Shown: positions 18,029-27,565, numbered from the stretch's first letter. The stretch is DNA of 64,000 bases from Comamonas terrigena NBRC 13299 (GCF_006740045.1 NZ_AP019749.1:62001-126000), one strand, 5' to 3'. Program-made: numbers and translations. The notes: generated by a model not told the origin, from the sequence alone.

Positions 18029-18451
18029 TCAGCGAATCAGCATCACCGGGACGTCGCAGTTGGCCAGCACCTGGGTGCTGACCGAACCCATCACCAACTT
18101 GCCCAGCGCGCCGTGGCCGTGGGTGCCCATGATGATCAGGTCGTACTTGCCTTCCACGGCTTCCTTGGCAATGGCCTCGCCGGCGGGGCCCACCTTGGCG
18201 ATGCGCGTGGGCTGGACGTTGTGGCGGGCCAGGAATTCACACACCGGATCCAGCACCTTGGCCGACTCTTCGGCGTAGTAGGCGTCCACGGTTTCCTTGC
18301 CCAGGGCGGCGCGGGCGCGGGGGGGCAGAGCCGACTGCACCGTGATCGCACTGTAGGCATGGGTGCCGGCAGTGAGCTCTTCGTGCGTGGTCATGTAGGC
18401 CAGCATTTTCTTGGTGTAGGGGCTGCCATCGACAGCAAGCAGAATCTTCAT
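18029..18451 (-). CDS. universal stress protein, UspA family
   Basis: Single-domain cytoplasmic Usp protein of 140 residues. The N-terminal MKILLAVDGS strand and the C-terminal nucleotide loop GTHGHGALGKLVMGSVS, the G-2x-G-9x-G(S/T) pattern of ATP-binding members, are both clear. GGAG lies 8 nt before the ATG at 18451. Likely monocistronic with the shared terminator downstream. The stress it answers to cannot be read from the sequence. Confidence 0.92.
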   Translation of the reverse strand: MKILLAVDGSPYTKKMLAYMTTHEELTAGTHAYSAITVQSALPPRARAALGKETVDAYYAEESAKVLDPVCEFLARHNVQPTRIAKVGPAGEAIAKEAVEGKYDLIIMGTHGHGALGKLVMGSVSTQVLANCDVPVMLIR

Positions 18452-18557
18452 GATGGTTTCTCCATGAGTGAACAGGCACAGGTTATTGCGGGTTGCTGCT
18501 TGTTGTCTTGACGCATGTCATGTTTTTTGAAAGCGGAGGCCCTGCGCCTGCAATGCA

Positions 18558-19412
18558 TCATAGAGCCAAGCTTTGCGCGGGGTGGAATTTGTCCTGCTCT
18601 CCCTTGCGCGCATAGCCCAGCGGGTTGGCATGCACGCGGCACTGCCAGGCGCTGCCATCGGCCCGCAGGCCCTGGGCGGTGTAGTCCACCGGGGTGTGCA
18701 GATGCCCGTGCAGCCACAGCTGGGCACAGGGCAGCAGATCGTCCAGCGCATTGCAGAAGCCCGCCGTGCCGGGCACCATGCCATAGCGGGGGTCGCTGCT
18801 GCGCAGGCTGGGGGCGAAATGGGTCACGGCCACGGTAGGACCGTCAAAAGGCTGGGCCAGGGCCGTGCGCAGCCATTCCTGGCACACCAGCGCCTGCTCG
18901 CGCATGGGGGCCGCCAGAAACGGTTCGCCGTGGCGGGTGCCACCGGTTTTCTGCAGGTAGAAGTTGGCCGCACGAAAGGACTTGTCGCGCAGCTTCAGCA
19001 GCCGGCCCACGTCACCGGCCTGCACCTGGTCGTCCAGCAGGGCGATGGCGTCATAGTCGGTCCACAGCGTGGTGCCGACAAAGCGCACGCCGTCCAGCAC
19101 TGCGGTGTCGCGCTCCAGCCAGATCAGCCCCAGCCGGTCGCAGATGCGGCGCAGCCGGGCGTGCGCCGCATCCCAGTCCTGGGCGTCGTACTCATGGTTG
19201 CCGGGGACAAACACCACCGGGCATGGCCAGCCGGCGTACTGCGGCAGCGGGGAAAAGCGTTCCAGGCCGAAACAGTCGTCCTGCAGCAGGCTGCCGTCCT
19301 GGTAGGAGCCGATATCGCCGGCCAGCACCAGCACATCGGCGTCGGCGGCGGGTTCCGGAACAAACTGCGGATGCACTTCCAAGTGCAGGTCGGACAAAAG
19401 CTGGATGCGCAT
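18558..19412 (-). CDS. calcineurin-like metallophosphoesterase
   Basis: Predicted two-metal phosphoesterase of 284 residues. The metal-binding motifs are complete and in order: DLH (8-10), GD near 33 (VLAGDIG), GNHE near 71, an internal His in VAVTHFAPS, and the terminal HGHLH. There is no signal peptide, so it should be cytoplasmic. The natural substrate is unknown; families of this type include phosphodiesterases and nucleotidases. It lies 46 nt from the LysR gene upstream, in the same direction, and may be co-transcribed with it. Confidence 0.82.
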   Translation of the reverse strand: MRIQLLSDLHLEVHPQFVPEPAADADVLVLAGDIGSYQDGSLLQDDCFGLERFSPLPQYAGWPCPVVFVPGNHEYDAQDWDAAHARLRRICDRLGLIWLERDTAVLDGVRFVGTTLWTDYDAIALLDDQVQAGDVGRLLKLRDKSFRAANFYLQKTGGTRHGEPFLAAPMREQALVCQEWLRTALAQPFDGPTVAVTHFAPSLRSSDPRYGMVPGTAGFCNALDDLLPCAQLWLHGHLHTPVDYTAQGLRADGSAWQCRVHANPLGYARKGEQDKFHPAQSLAL

Positions 19413-19457
19413 GGAGCGCTATTGTCCCGGAATGTCGCACCGCGCCGTTGCGGCGGG

Positions 19458-20426
19458 TCACAGCGGATGCTGCAATGCCAGCGCCTGCTGTGCGGCCCGG
19501 CCCAAGGCCTGCACCATCCAGTCGTAGGCCGGTCGGTTGGGGCCGCGCTTGTGCCACAGCGCATCCACATGCACGGCCATCACGTCCAGCGGCAGCTTGG
19601 CAATGTGCAGCTCCTCGGCCATGTGGCTGATGGGCACGAAGTGGCGCGGCATCACCGTCACCAGATCGGTCTGCGCCACCACGCGGGCCGCGGTGCCGTA
19701 CTGGTTCACCGTCAGCGCGATGTGGCGCTTCTTGCCCAGCGAGGCCAGGGCTTCGTCGATGAAGCCCCAGGCCCGGCCGGAGAAGCTGACCAGCGCATGG
19801 CGCGCGGCGCAGTAGCGCTCCAGCGTCAAAGGCTGGCGCGACAGCGGGTGGTCGCGGCGCATGGCGGCCACGTACTGGCCGTCATACAGGCGCCGGCTTT
19901 CGTAGGCCACCAGGGCGCCGGACTGGGCGCGGGCCGTCAGATCGGCCAGTACGGCCGGAAAGTTGCCGATGGCCAGATCGGCGGTTTCCTCGTCCAGCAG
20001 GCTGCGCGGGTCGCGCGTGGTCAGCGGCAGGATGCGCACCGTCACGCCGGGCGCCTCCACCTCCAGGATCTCCAGCAGGTGCGGAATCAGCGTGCCCGCG
20101 GTGGCGTCGGCCATCACCAGCACCAGCGTGGTCTTGGCGGTGGCGGGGTCAAAGCGTTCAGGCGCCAGGTTGTCGGCCAGGCTGGCCAGCGCTTCGCGCA
20201 CCACGGGCCACAGCGCCTGGGCGCGGGGCGTGGGCTGCACGCCCTGGCCGTGGCGTACCAGCAACTCGTCGCCCATGGCATCGCGCAGGCGGCGCATGGC
20301 GTTGCTGACGGCGGGCTGGGTGATGGCCAGGTTTTCGGCGGCGCGGGTCAGGCTGCGTTCGGACATGACCTCGTCGAACACGCGCAGCAGGTTCAGGTCC
20401 AGGGTGCGGAAGTTAAGCGGTGTCAT
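19458..20426 (-). CDS. LysR-family transcriptional regulator
   Basis: DNA-binding regulator of 322 residues. N-terminal helix-turn-helix: LTRAAENLAITQPAVSNAMRRLRD (about 25-48). The opening LDLNLLRVFDEVMSERSLTRAAE is of the NodD/LinR-like subgroup that often controls aromatic catabolism. The effector domain spans about 95-300. It is divergent from a small membrane protein gene and the gap between the two starts carries a strong palindrome, so it may control that neighbour and itself. Ligand unknown. Confidence 0.85.
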   Translation of the reverse strand: MTPLNFRTLDLNLLRVFDEVMSERSLTRAAENLAITQPAVSNAMRRLRDAMGDELLVRHGQGVQPTPRAQALWPVVREALASLADNLAPERFDPATAKTTLVLVMADATAGTLIPHLLEILEVEAPGVTVRILPLTTRDPRSLLDEETADLAIGNFPAVLADLTARAQSGALVAYESRRLYDGQYVAAMRRDHPLSRQPLTLERYCAARHALVSFSGRAWGFIDEALASLGKKRHIALTVNQYGTAARVVAQTDLVTVMPRHFVPISHMAEELHIAKLPLDVMAVHVDALWHKRGPNRPAYDWMVQALGRAAQQALALQHPL

Positions 20427-20458
20427 GGCGTTGTCATCACTGATGTGAATACTGTAGA

Positions 20459-20477
20459 TTCAAAATATAAATTTGAA
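20459..20477. promoter_or_regulatory. TTCAAA-N7-TTTGAA palindrome, likely LysR operator
   Basis: Arms TTCAAA (20459-20464) and TTTGAA (20472-20477) with a seven-base AT-only spacer, midway between divergent starts at 20426 and 20556. It contains a T-N11-A core and lies in an AT-rich promoter region. Confidence 0.55.
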
Positions 20478-20555
20478 CAAGCATGGGGTAAACCCTATAG
20501 TTCTTCCATCGCCCAGCATTTCGCCACAAGCGATGTTCCCAGGGGTTTTACTGCC

Positions 20556-20969
20556 ATGAGCAATTTCATCTACAACTCTTACTGTGTCGTGCACCCCGGT
20601 GCCGAGCAAATTTCCCTGACCGCCGAATACCGCCCGGTCCAGGAAGCGGCTGCCCCCGTGCGCCGTTCCGCACATTTTTCCTTTGTCTGGCCCCTGGTGG
20701 CCGTGATGGCCCTGCTGGCCGCATTTGCGTCGGCCGGCGAAGGCTCGGCCCTGCTGGTGGGCATGCTGCTGTGGGTGCTGGCGCTGGCCGGATGGGCACT
20801 GAGCATGTCCTCCGTGCGCCGCAGCCTGGTGTCGCTGCGCCAGGGCCTGCGCGCCTGGCAACACAGCCGCCGCATGGCAGCAGAAGATGAACGCACCTGG
20901 AACATGGCCCTGCAGGACGCCCGTCTGATGGCCGACCTGGCCCGCGCCATGGACCGCCAGGAACGCTGA
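20556..20969 (+). CDS. small inner-membrane protein of unknown function
   Basis: A 137-residue protein starting at the ATG at 20556, with AGGGG 10 nt upstream. A polar N-terminus of about 40 residues is followed by two adjacent hydrophobic helices (FVWPLVAVMALLAAFA and ALLVGMLLWVLALAGWAL) with a short loop, then an Arg-rich amphipathic tail (about 85-137) that is probably cytoplasmic. The frame is open for a very long way upstream over genes on the other strand, but that part is an antisense shadow. I do not recognise the family. Divergent from a LysR gene and followed by a terminator, so it is a single-gene unit. Confidence 0.7.
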   Translation: MSNFIYNSYCVVHPGAEQISLTAEYRPVQEAAAPVRRSAHFSFVWPLVAVMALLAAFASAGEGSALLVGMLLWVLALAGWALSMSSVRRSLVSLRQGLRAWQHSRRMAAEDERTWNMALQDARLMADLARAMDRQER

Positions 20970-21025
20970 TACGCGGATTCCCGTTCCGCGCCGGCTGCGG
21001 CACCCGCTGCAGCCCCTCTGTCGAA

Positions 21026-21056
21026 AGCCACCGCCCACCAGGCCGTGGCTTTTTTC
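21026..21056 (+). terminator. intrinsic terminator of the small membrane protein gene
   Basis: AGCCAC (21026-21031) pairs with GTGGCT (21045-21050), with an inner GCC/GGC pairing, followed by a T run. Confidence 0.78.
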
Positions 21057-21063
21057 ATGCCAT

Positions 21064-21091
21064 GAAAAAAGGAGCGTGCTTTGCACGCTCC
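21064..21091 (-). terminator. intrinsic terminator of the PEP carboxykinase gene
   Basis: Nine-base stem GGAGCGTGC (21071-21079) with complement (21083-21091), three-base loop, and six T on the minus strand, back to back with the plus-strand terminator beside it. Confidence 0.88.
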
Positions 21092-21167
21092 TTTGGCTTT
21101 GCAGGCGCCTGTGGCAGGCAGACACCGGAAGCATCTGCATACGAGGCACCTGTTTGGAACAACGGCT

Positions 21168-23036
21168 TCAGGCGGCCAGGCGGGCTTCCAGCGCTTTCTT
21201 GGTGGCCAGCAGTTCCTGCGGCAGGTTGTAGGCCAGCTGGTCGAAGTGGGCGGTGTGCAGCTGCATTTCCTCGTTCCAGGCGGCCTTGTCGATGCTGGTC
21301 ACGCTGGCGAACTGGTCGGCGCTGAAGTCCAGGCCGGTCCAGTTGATTTCGCCATAGGTGGGGGCCACGCCGAACGCGGTCTGCTGGCCCTGGGCACGGC
21401 CTTCGATGCGGTCGATCATCCACTTCAGCACGCGCATGTTCTCACCGTAGCCGGGCCAGACGAACTTGCCGTCGGCGTCCTTGCGGAACCAGTTGGTGGT
21501 GAAGATCTTGGGCAGCGTGGCGCCCTGGGCTTCGATCTTGGCCCCCAGGTTCAGCCAGTGCTGGAAATAGTCGCTCATGTTGTAGCCGGCGAACGGCAGC
21601 ATGGCGAACGGATCGCGGCGCACCACGCCTTGCGCGCCAAAGGCGGCGGCCGTGGTCTCGGAACCCATGGTGGCGGCCATGTAGACGCCTTCGGTCCAGT
21701 TGCGGGCTTCGGTCACCAGCGGCACGGTGGTGGAGCGGCGGCCGCCGAAGATCATGGCATCGATCTTCACGCCCTTGGGGTCGTCCCAGGCTTCGTCCAG
21801 CGCGGGGTTGTTGGTCGCGGCCACGGTGAAGCGGGCGTTGGGGTGGGCGGCCTTGGCGCCGGTTTCCTTGGCGATGGCCGGGGTCCAGTCCTGGCCCTTC
21901 CAGTCGATCAGATGGTCCGGCAGCTTGCCCTGGTCTTTTTCCAGGCCTTCCCACCACACATCGCCGTCATCGGTCAGCGCCACGTTGGTGAAGATGACGT
22001 TCTTGTCCAGGCTCTGCATGCAGTTCGGGTTGGTCAGCAGGTTGGTGCCCGGAGCCACACCGAAATACCCCGCTTCGGGGTTGATGGCGCGCAGCGAGCC
22101 ATCGGCCTGGGGCTTGATCCAGGCGATGTCGTCACCGATGGTGGTGACCTTCCAGCCTTCGAAGCCGGTGGGCGGCACCAGCATGGAGAAGTTGGTCTTG
22201 CCGCAGGCGCTGGGGAAGGCCGCCGCCACGTGGTACTTCTGGCCTTCGGGGTTGGTCACGCCCAGGATCAGCATGTGTTCGGCCAGCCAGCCCTGGTCGC
22301 GGCCCATGGTGGAGGCAATGCGCAGTGCAAAGCACTTCTTGCCCAGCAAGGCATTGCCGCCGTAGCCCGAGCCGTAGGACCAGATTTCGCGCGTTTCGGG
22401 GTAGTGGACGATGTACTTGGTCGTGGGGTTGCAAGGCCAGCTGGTCTGGTCGGTTTCGCCAGCCGCCAGCGGCGCGCCCACGGTGTGCACGCAGGGCACG
22501 AACTCGCCGTCGGTGCCGAGCACGTCGTACACGGCCTTGCCCATGCGGGTCATGATCTGCATGTTGACGGCCACATAGGCACTGTCGGACAGCTCGATGC
22601 CGATGTGGGCAATGGGCGAACCCAGCGGGCCCATGGAGAACGGCACCACATACATGGTGCGGCCTGTCATACAGCCGTCAAACAGCGGCTGCAAAGTGGC
22701 ACGCATCTCGGCGGGGGCCATCCAGTTGTTGGTGGGGCCGGCATCTTCCTTGCGGGCCGAGCAGATGTAGGTGCGGTCTTCGACGCGGGCCACGTCCGAC
22801 GGGTCGGACCAGGCCAGAAAGCTGCCGGGGCGCTTGGCGGGGTTGAGTTTCTTGAACGTGCCGGCGTCCACCAGCTGCTGGCAGAGGGCGTCGTACTCTT
22901 CCTGCGAGCCGTCGCACCAGTGGATCCGGGCGGGCTTGCACAGTGCGGCCATTTCGGCCACCCAGGCGATCAGCTTGGGGTTTTTCACGAAGGCGGGCGC
23001 CTGCAGCTGCAGGGCCTGGGGGGCGAGGGCGTTCAT
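21168..23036 (-). CDS. pckG: phosphoenolpyruvate carboxykinase (GTP)
   Basis: Converts oxaloacetate and GTP to phosphoenolpyruvate, the entry to gluconeogenesis; cytoplasmic. It has 622 residues, as expected for the GTP class (about 600-620). Recognisable blocks are [44 protein letters not shown], the kinase-1a P-loop [22 protein letters not shown] and [12 protein letters not shown]. The ATG at 23036 is preceded by AGGAG at good spacing. Monocistronic. The upstream region has tandem 12-bp repeats that could be regulator sites. It complements the acid-utilisation genes in this window. Confidence 0.96.
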   Translation of the reverse strand: MNALAPQALQLQAPAFVKNPKLIAWVAEMAALCKPARIHWCDGSQEEYDALCQQLVDAGTFKKLNPAKRPGSFLAWSDPSDVARVEDRTYICSARKEDAGPTNNWMAPAEMRATLQPLFDGCMTGRTMYVVPFSMGPLGSPIAHIGIELSDSAYVAVNMQIMTRMGKAVYDVLGTDGEFVPCVHTVGAPLAAGETDQTSWPCNPTTKYIVHYPETREIWSYGSGYGGNALLGKKCFALRIASTMGRDQGWLAEHMLILGVTNPEGQKYHVAAAFPSACGKTNFSMLVPPTGFEGWKVTTIGDDIAWIKPQADGSLRAINPEAGYFGVAPGTNLLTNPNCMQSLDKNVIFTNVALTDDGDVWWEGLEKDQGKLPDHLIDWKGQDWTPAIAKETGAKAAHPNARFTVAATNNPALDEAWDDPKGVKIDAMIFGGRRSTTVPLVTEARNWTEGVYMAATMGSETTAAAFGAQGVVRRDPFAMLPFAGYNMSDYFQHWLNLGAKIEAQGATLPKIFTTNWFRKDADGKFVWPGYGENMRVLKWMIDRIEGRAQGQQTAFGVAPTYGEINWTGLDFSADQFASVTSIDKAAWNEEMQLHTAHFDQLAYNLPQELLATKKALEARLAA

Positions 23037-23237
23037 CGAAGGATCTCCTGATAGTGGGTAAACGGTTTTGCCGAACCGGGCACGCGCGGGGCGTACCAAC
23101 AAGGGGCGGTTGGGCAAAGCAGCTCGTCCATAAGGGCACTGCGGGCGCTATCAGGCAGCCGATGACCGGCGCCGGGAAAGTCATTCTAGGAAGGCGGCTG
23201 TAAAAAGCCAGTGGGACAACCCGGAAAACTATGTCTC

Positions 23238-23261
23238 ATATGCATAAAGATATGCATAAAG
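23238..23261. repeat. tandem 12-bp repeat upstream of pckG
   Basis: Two exact copies of ATATGCATAAAG in tandem (23238-23249, 23250-23261), about 200 nt upstream of the pckG start. The overlap also makes the inverted pair CATAT (23237-23241) and ATATG (23250-23254). The AT-rich composition stands out locally. Probable operator or promoter element. Confidence 0.6.
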
Positions 23262-23280
23262 CAGAAATTCGCCGGCATGA

Positions 23281-23299
23281 AAAAAGCCCCTTGCGGGGC
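23281..23299 (-). terminator. intrinsic terminator of the 50-residue membrane peptide gene
   Basis: Short stem GCCCC/GGGGC (23286-23299) with TTGC loop and a T run on the minus strand, 22 nt past the stop at 23322. Confidence 0.75.
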
Positions 23300-23321
23300 A
23301 GTTTTCGAAGGCGGGTGCCGT

Positions 23322-23474
23322 TTACGCCATGTTCACGGCGATGAAGGCCAGTAGGAACATCATCACGGCCCCCACCAGCGGCAGCACGATGGGAATCAGG
23401 GGCACCACCGCCTCGGCGGCGTCGTCGGGATTGATCTGGGGCTGCGCATCGTGGGCAGCGGGGTCATGGCTCAT
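23322..23474 (-). CDS. small single-pass membrane protein of unknown function
   Basis: A 50-residue peptide. The polar, acidic N-terminal half (MSHDPAAHDAQPQINPDD) is followed by one hydrophobic helix (VPLIPIVLPLVGAVMMFLLAFIAV) that ends at the C-terminus. The ATG at 23474 has AAGGAG 8 nt upstream, and the gene has its own terminator, both supporting a real gene. It lies between ilvA and pckG, in the same direction. I do not recognise the family; the layout resembles small subunits or regulators of membrane complexes, but no partner is adjacent. Confidence 0.65.
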   Translation of the reverse strand: MSHDPAAHDAQPQINPDDAAEAVVPLIPIVLPLVGAVMMFLLAFIAVNMA

Positions 23475-23682
23475 GCGTTCACTCCTTGCGGGCAGTCGGA
23501 CAACCAGGTGGCGGGTGCGCCACGCAGACCTCGTTCGTCCTGCCATTGTGGAAGGGACGCCACGGCCCGGCTACAGGGTTATCCACGGCGCAGGTCCGGG
23601 GGCGTGGCAGGCCGGCTCCACCGCCGGGGGCCGTCACTCCGCCCCACAGCCAGGGGGCGGGGCGCCACGGTACCCAAGGATC

Positions 23683-24882
23683 TCAGGCGCGGGCTGCCTG
23701 CATGCCGGCTGCCCGCAGCGCTTCCAGTACCTGTTCCACATGCTGCTGGTTGCGGGTCTGCAGCACAAAGTCGATTTCCACGTTCTGCGCGGCCAGCAGC
23801 GTGAAGGCGCGCTGGTGGTGGACTTCCTCGATGTTGGCGCCGGCGGCGGCCACGGTGGCGGTGATCTGGGCCAGCACGCCGGGCACATCGCGTGCACTGA
23901 CGCGCACGCGCGCCAGACGGCCGGAGCGCACCATGCCGCGCTCGATGATGGCGGCCAGCAGCAGCGGATCGATGTTGCCGCCGGACAGGATCAGGCCCAC
24001 CTTCTGGCCGGCGAACTTCTCGCGGTGGCGGATCAGGGCGGCCAGACCGGCAGCGCCCGCGCCTTCGACCAGGGTCTTCTCGATCTCCAGCAGCATCAGC
24101 ACGGCCTGCTCGATATCGCCTTCATCCACCAGCAGCAGCTCGTCCACCAGCCGTTTGACCACCTCGCGGGTGATGGTGCCGGCCGTGGCCACGGCAATCC
24201 CTTCCGCGATGGTGGACTGGCCCATGGGCAGGTCCGTGCCCTGCACGGCGTTGAGCATGGACGGAAAGCGCTGCGTCTGCACCCCCACCACGCGGATGCC
24301 GGGCTTGAGCGCCTTGGCGGCCGTGGCCACCCCGGCAATCAGGCCGCCGCCGCCGATGGCCACCACCAGGGTGTCCAGGTCGGGCTGGACGGCCAGCATT
24401 TCCAGGGCCAGCGTGCCCTGGCCGGCCGCCACGGCCTCGTCGTCGAAGGGGTGGACAAAGGTCAGGTTCTGTTCCTTGGAGAGCAGGAAGGCGTGCTGGC
24501 GCGCCTCCTCCAGGGTGTCGCCGTGCAGCACCACTTCGGCGCCAAAGCCACGGGTGCGCTCCACCTTCACGCCGGGGGTGAAGCGCGGCATCACGATCAC
24601 GGCACGCAGGCCCATGCGCTGTGCGTGGTAGGCCACGCCCTGGGCGTGGTTGCCGGCGCTCATGGCAATCACGCCGCGCGCCTTTTCCTCGGCGCTCAGC
24701 AGCTGCAGCCGGTTGCTGGCGCCACGTTCCTTGAAGGAGGCCGTGAACTGCAGGTTCTCGAACTTGAGGAACACCTGTGCGCCCACGATCTGCGAGAGCG
24801 TCTCGGATTCGACGCAGGGCGTTTGCAGCACCTGGTCACGCAGTCGGGTGGCGGCGGCTTGGATATCGGCGTAGGTCAGCAT
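23683..24882 (-). CDS. ilvA: threonine ammonia-lyase (threonine deaminase), short form with one ACT domain
   Basis: PLP enzyme that deaminates threonine to 2-oxobutyrate, for isoleucine synthesis or threonine catabolism. It has 399 residues. The PLP lysine is Lys51 in FTASFKERGASNRL. The phosphate loop GGGGLIAG is near 175-180, and LSGGNID lies near the end of the catalytic domain. A single C-terminal ACT-like region begins about residue 328 (VRVSARDVPGVLAQI). The ATG at 24882 gives MLTYADIQ, the family start. One ACT domain separates it from the long E. coli IlvA with two. Effector response (isoleucine or none) cannot be read here. Confidence 0.88.
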   Translation of the reverse strand: MLTYADIQAAATRLRDQVLQTPCVESETLSQIVGAQVFLKFENLQFTASFKERGASNRLQLLSAEEKARGVIAMSAGNHAQGVAYHAQRMGLRAVIVMPRFTPGVKVERTRGFGAEVVLHGDTLEEARQHAFLLSKEQNLTFVHPFDDEAVAAGQGTLALEMLAVQPDLDTLVVAIGGGGLIAGVATAAKALKPGIRVVGVQTQRFPSMLNAVQGTDLPMGQSTIAEGIAVATAGTITREVVKRLVDELLLVDEGDIEQAVLMLLEIEKTLVEGAGAAGLAALIRHREKFAGQKVGLILSGGNIDPLLLAAIIERGMVRSGRLARVRVSARDVPGVLAQITATVAAAGANIEEVHHQRAFTLLAAQNVEIDFVLQTRNQQHVEQVLEALRAAGMQAARA

Positions 24883-25105
24883 GGTCGGGCGGGTGCGGAA
24901 AGGGCAGGCGGCAAAGTCTGACAGATTGCCATATCTGCCGCACTGCCGCTGCCATCGGCAGCCATGCATAGCGAGCGCCGGTGCGCTGCGCATGGGGCGC
25001 CGGTCGCCGATAGCGCTCTGCCCGGCCTTGGCGCCGGGCAGGCTCCCCCCAACGGCTTCTGTGCCGTTTGCCTGCGCCGCCTTCGGCCGCGCAGGCAGCG
25101 CTGCG

Positions 25106-27565
25106 TCAGAAGTCGTAGCGCGCGCTGAGGTTCAGGCTGCGCGGTGCGCCCCAGGTGTAGAACAGCCCCTGGGCGTTGAAGTTGGTCACGCCCGCGAAGT
25201 AGCGCTTGTCCAGCGCGTTGTTCACATTGGCGGCCACGCTCCAGTGGCGGTCGACCTGGTAGCGGGCCATCAGATCCACCAGCCAGTAGGCGTCCTGGCG
25301 CAGCGTGGTCGCCCCCCGGCTGGTGGAGATGTCGCTCTGCCAGCGGGTGGCCGCGCCCACGGTCAGCCCTTGCAGGGCCGAATCGCGGAACTGGTAGGTG
25401 GTGCCCAGCTTGAACTGGTACTTGGGCGTGGTGCTGGACGAGTCCAGCGTGCTGCTGTTCATCACAAAGCCGCCCTGCAACTGCCAGCCGCGGGCCAGCT
25501 CACCGGACAGCTCCAGCTCCCAGCCGCGGCGCGTGACGCCGCTGACCGCCCGCGAGATGGTCTCGCCCGCAGGCGTCTGGCCCACGGTTTCGGCGGTGTT
25601 GTCGGTCTTCATCCAGAAGTAGGCGGCACTGGCGTTCAGGCGCTTGTCAAAGAACTCGCCCTTGGCGCCGATCTCGTAGGTCTTGCCCTCTTCCGGCGGC
25701 AGCGTCTGTTCGCTGGCGTTCTTGGCGCTCTGGGCCTGGAAGATGCTGGCGTAGCTGGCATACAGCGACACGTCGCGGGCCACATCCACCACCACCCCGG
25801 CATACGGGGTCACCACGCCGCGTTCGTGCAGGTCGTAGTTGTACCAGCTGACGTCGGAGACATCTTTCTGGTCGTAGTTGGTGGCGCGGGCGCCGACGAT
25901 CAGCTTGACCGGGTCGGCCAGGCTGAAGCGGCCGGCCGCATAGACATAGTTGCGCTTGCGGCTGAACAGGTCGTCGGAGTAGGTCAGGCCGCTGAGGTTG
26001 ACATTCGGCAGCGCGCCGCCGCCCTGGGCATAGTCCAGGCCCAGCGCGCCCAGCGTGGTGTTGTCGCCGCCGCCGCGCTGCAGATTGATGCGGCTCTTGG
26101 AGGCCCCGGCACCCAGCAGCAGATCGTGCTGGCGGCCGAACAGGGAGAAGGGCCCTTGCACGTCCAGCTGGATGCTCTGGTTGCGCGTCGTGTTCTCGCC
26201 ATAGCGGCCAAAGTTCACGGCGCCCGGCAGGGCGTTGTTCATATAGCCCAGCAGCTGTTCGGGCACGTCGATTTCCTCGTGCACCAGCTGCAGCTTGGCC
26301 TTCCAGCCCTGGCCGAAGTTGTGCTCCAGCCGGGTGAACAGGTTCAGGCCTTTTTGCTCGTAGCCGGCCCAGCGCGCGCCGTTGTTGTATGAACGCGGCA
26401 TCCAGCCCACAAAGGCGCCGGTACCGGAATAGGCCTGGAGGGGCGTGGTGGCGCCGGAGCCGTGCAGCGAGCGTTCGCGGTAGGTGACACCGGCGCTCAG
26501 CAGGGTGTCGGGCGAGAGGTCGTATTCCAGCGTGCCGTAGACCATGCGGCCGCTGGAGTCCTCGTAGTCGCGGAAGCCGCGGGCGCGCTTTTCCGACAGC
26601 ACCAGCCGCCCGCGCAGGCTGCCTTCGGCATTCAGCGGGCCGGCAATGTCGGCATCGGCGCGGTAGCTGTCCCAGCTGCCGGCGCTGGCCTCCACATGGG
26701 CCTGGAATTCCTTGGTCGGGCGCTTGCGGATAAGGTTGATCGTGGCGCCGTAGTTGCCGTCACCATTCATCAGGCCGGACGAGCCCTTGAGCACCTCGAC
26801 GCGGTCGATGTCGGCCAGGTCGTCCATGGTGTAGAGCGTGTGGGTGTTGAAGCCCCAGCCGCTGGAGAGCTGGCGCGAGCCGTCCACCTGCAGGTTGGCG
26901 GTGCTGCCCCGCACGTTGTAGGTGACCATCTGGTTCTGGCGGCTCACCGTCAGGCCGGGCGTCTGCTCCATCACATCGGTCAGCGTCTGCAGCTTGAAGT
27001 CTTCCATGCGCTGGCGGGTGAAGACGGTGACCGACTGCGGGGTCTCGCGCAGCGTCAGCGCCAAGCCGGTGGCGGCACCGCTGGGGCCTGCGGCCGTGTA
27101 GCGGCCCGTGCCTTCGGTGGTCCCGTCCGCCACCGTGGCGGCGGCCGTCACCTTCACTTCAGCCAGCGTGGCCGCGCCGCCGCTGCTGCGCTGGGCGGCT
27201 TCGGGGATGCGGCGCAGCGCGTAGGCGCCGCTGGCGTCGGGCACGGCTTCCAGGCCGGTGCCGGCCAGCAGGGCGGCCAGGGACTGGGCCACGCCCTGTG
27301 TGCCCTGGGCACCGCTGGTCTGCAGACCGGCCACCAGATCGGGGGCAAAGCTGATCAGTGCTCCGGATTCGCGGCCCAGGCGGTTCAGGGCCGAGGCCAG
27401 CGTGCCTGCGGGGATGGTGTAGTTGCGCTGTGCCTGGGCGGTGCTGGTTTGGGCCAGCGCCGGCAGGGCGGGCAGGGCCGTGGCGCAGGCGATCAGGCTG
27501 GCGCACAGCAACTGGGTGGCCCGCGCCGTGGCGGTGGGTTGGGGGTGAAGCGGTCGGCGGTTCAT
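25106..27565 (-). CDS. TonB-dependent siderophore receptor with N-terminal signalling (STN) domain
   Basis: Outer-membrane ferric-siderophore receptor that also signals to a cell-surface anti-sigma/sigma pair. It has 819 residues. A signal peptide is followed by the STN domain (about 47-115, YTIPAGTLASALNRLGRES), the plug (LRETPQSVTVFTRQRMEDF, then VEVLKGSSGLMNGDGNYGATINLIRK) and a beta-barrel ending NLSARYDF with terminal Phe. The plug pattern is that of FpvA/FecA-like TonB-siderophore receptors. It sits 183 nt downstream of the FecR-type gene. The siderophore cannot be named. Start ATG at 27565 gives the signal peptide directly. Confidence 0.93.
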   Translation of the reverse strand: MNRRPLHPQPTATARATQLLCASLIACATALPALPALAQTSTAQAQRNYTIPAGTLASALNRLGRESGALISFAPDLVAGLQTSGAQGTQGVAQSLAALLAGTGLEAVPDASGAYALRRIPEAAQRSSGGAATLAEVKVTAAATVADGTTEGTGRYTAAGPSGAATGLALTLRETPQSVTVFTRQRMEDFKLQTLTDVMEQTPGLTVSRQNQMVTYNVRGSTANLQVDGSRQLSSGWGFNTHTLYTMDDLADIDRVEVLKGSSGLMNGDGNYGATINLIRKRPTKEFQAHVEASAGSWDSYRADADIAGPLNAEGSLRGRLVLSEKRARGFRDYEDSSGRMVYGTLEYDLSPDTLLSAGVTYRERSLHGSGATTPLQAYSGTGAFVGWMPRSYNNGARWAGYEQKGLNLFTRLEHNFGQGWKAKLQLVHEEIDVPEQLLGYMNNALPGAVNFGRYGENTTRNQSIQLDVQGPFSLFGRQHDLLLGAGASKSRINLQRGGGDNTTLGALGLDYAQGGGALPNVNLSGLTYSDDLFSRKRNYVYAAGRFSLADPVKLIVGARATNYDQKDVSDVSWYNYDLHERGVVTPYAGVVVDVARDVSLYASYASIFQAQSAKNASEQTLPPEEGKTYEIGAKGEFFDKRLNASAAYFWMKTDNTAETVGQTPAGETISRAVSGVTRRGWELELSGELARGWQLQGGFVMNSSTLDSSSTTPKYQFKLGTTYQFRDSALQGLTVGAATRWQSDISTSRGATTLRQDAYWLVDLMARYQVDRHWSVAANVNNALDKRYFAGVTNFNAQGLFYTWGAPRSLNLSARYDF

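Noticed and set aside
18573..20969. A 798-residue plus-strand ORF across the metallophosphoesterase and LysR genes
   Set aside because: Only its last 137 codons form a plausible protein with a ribosome site; the rest is an antisense shadow.
21081..23051. A 656-residue ORF opposite pckG
   Set aside because: Mirror frame of the PEP carboxykinase; repetitive Gly/His/Val composition and no recognisable domain.
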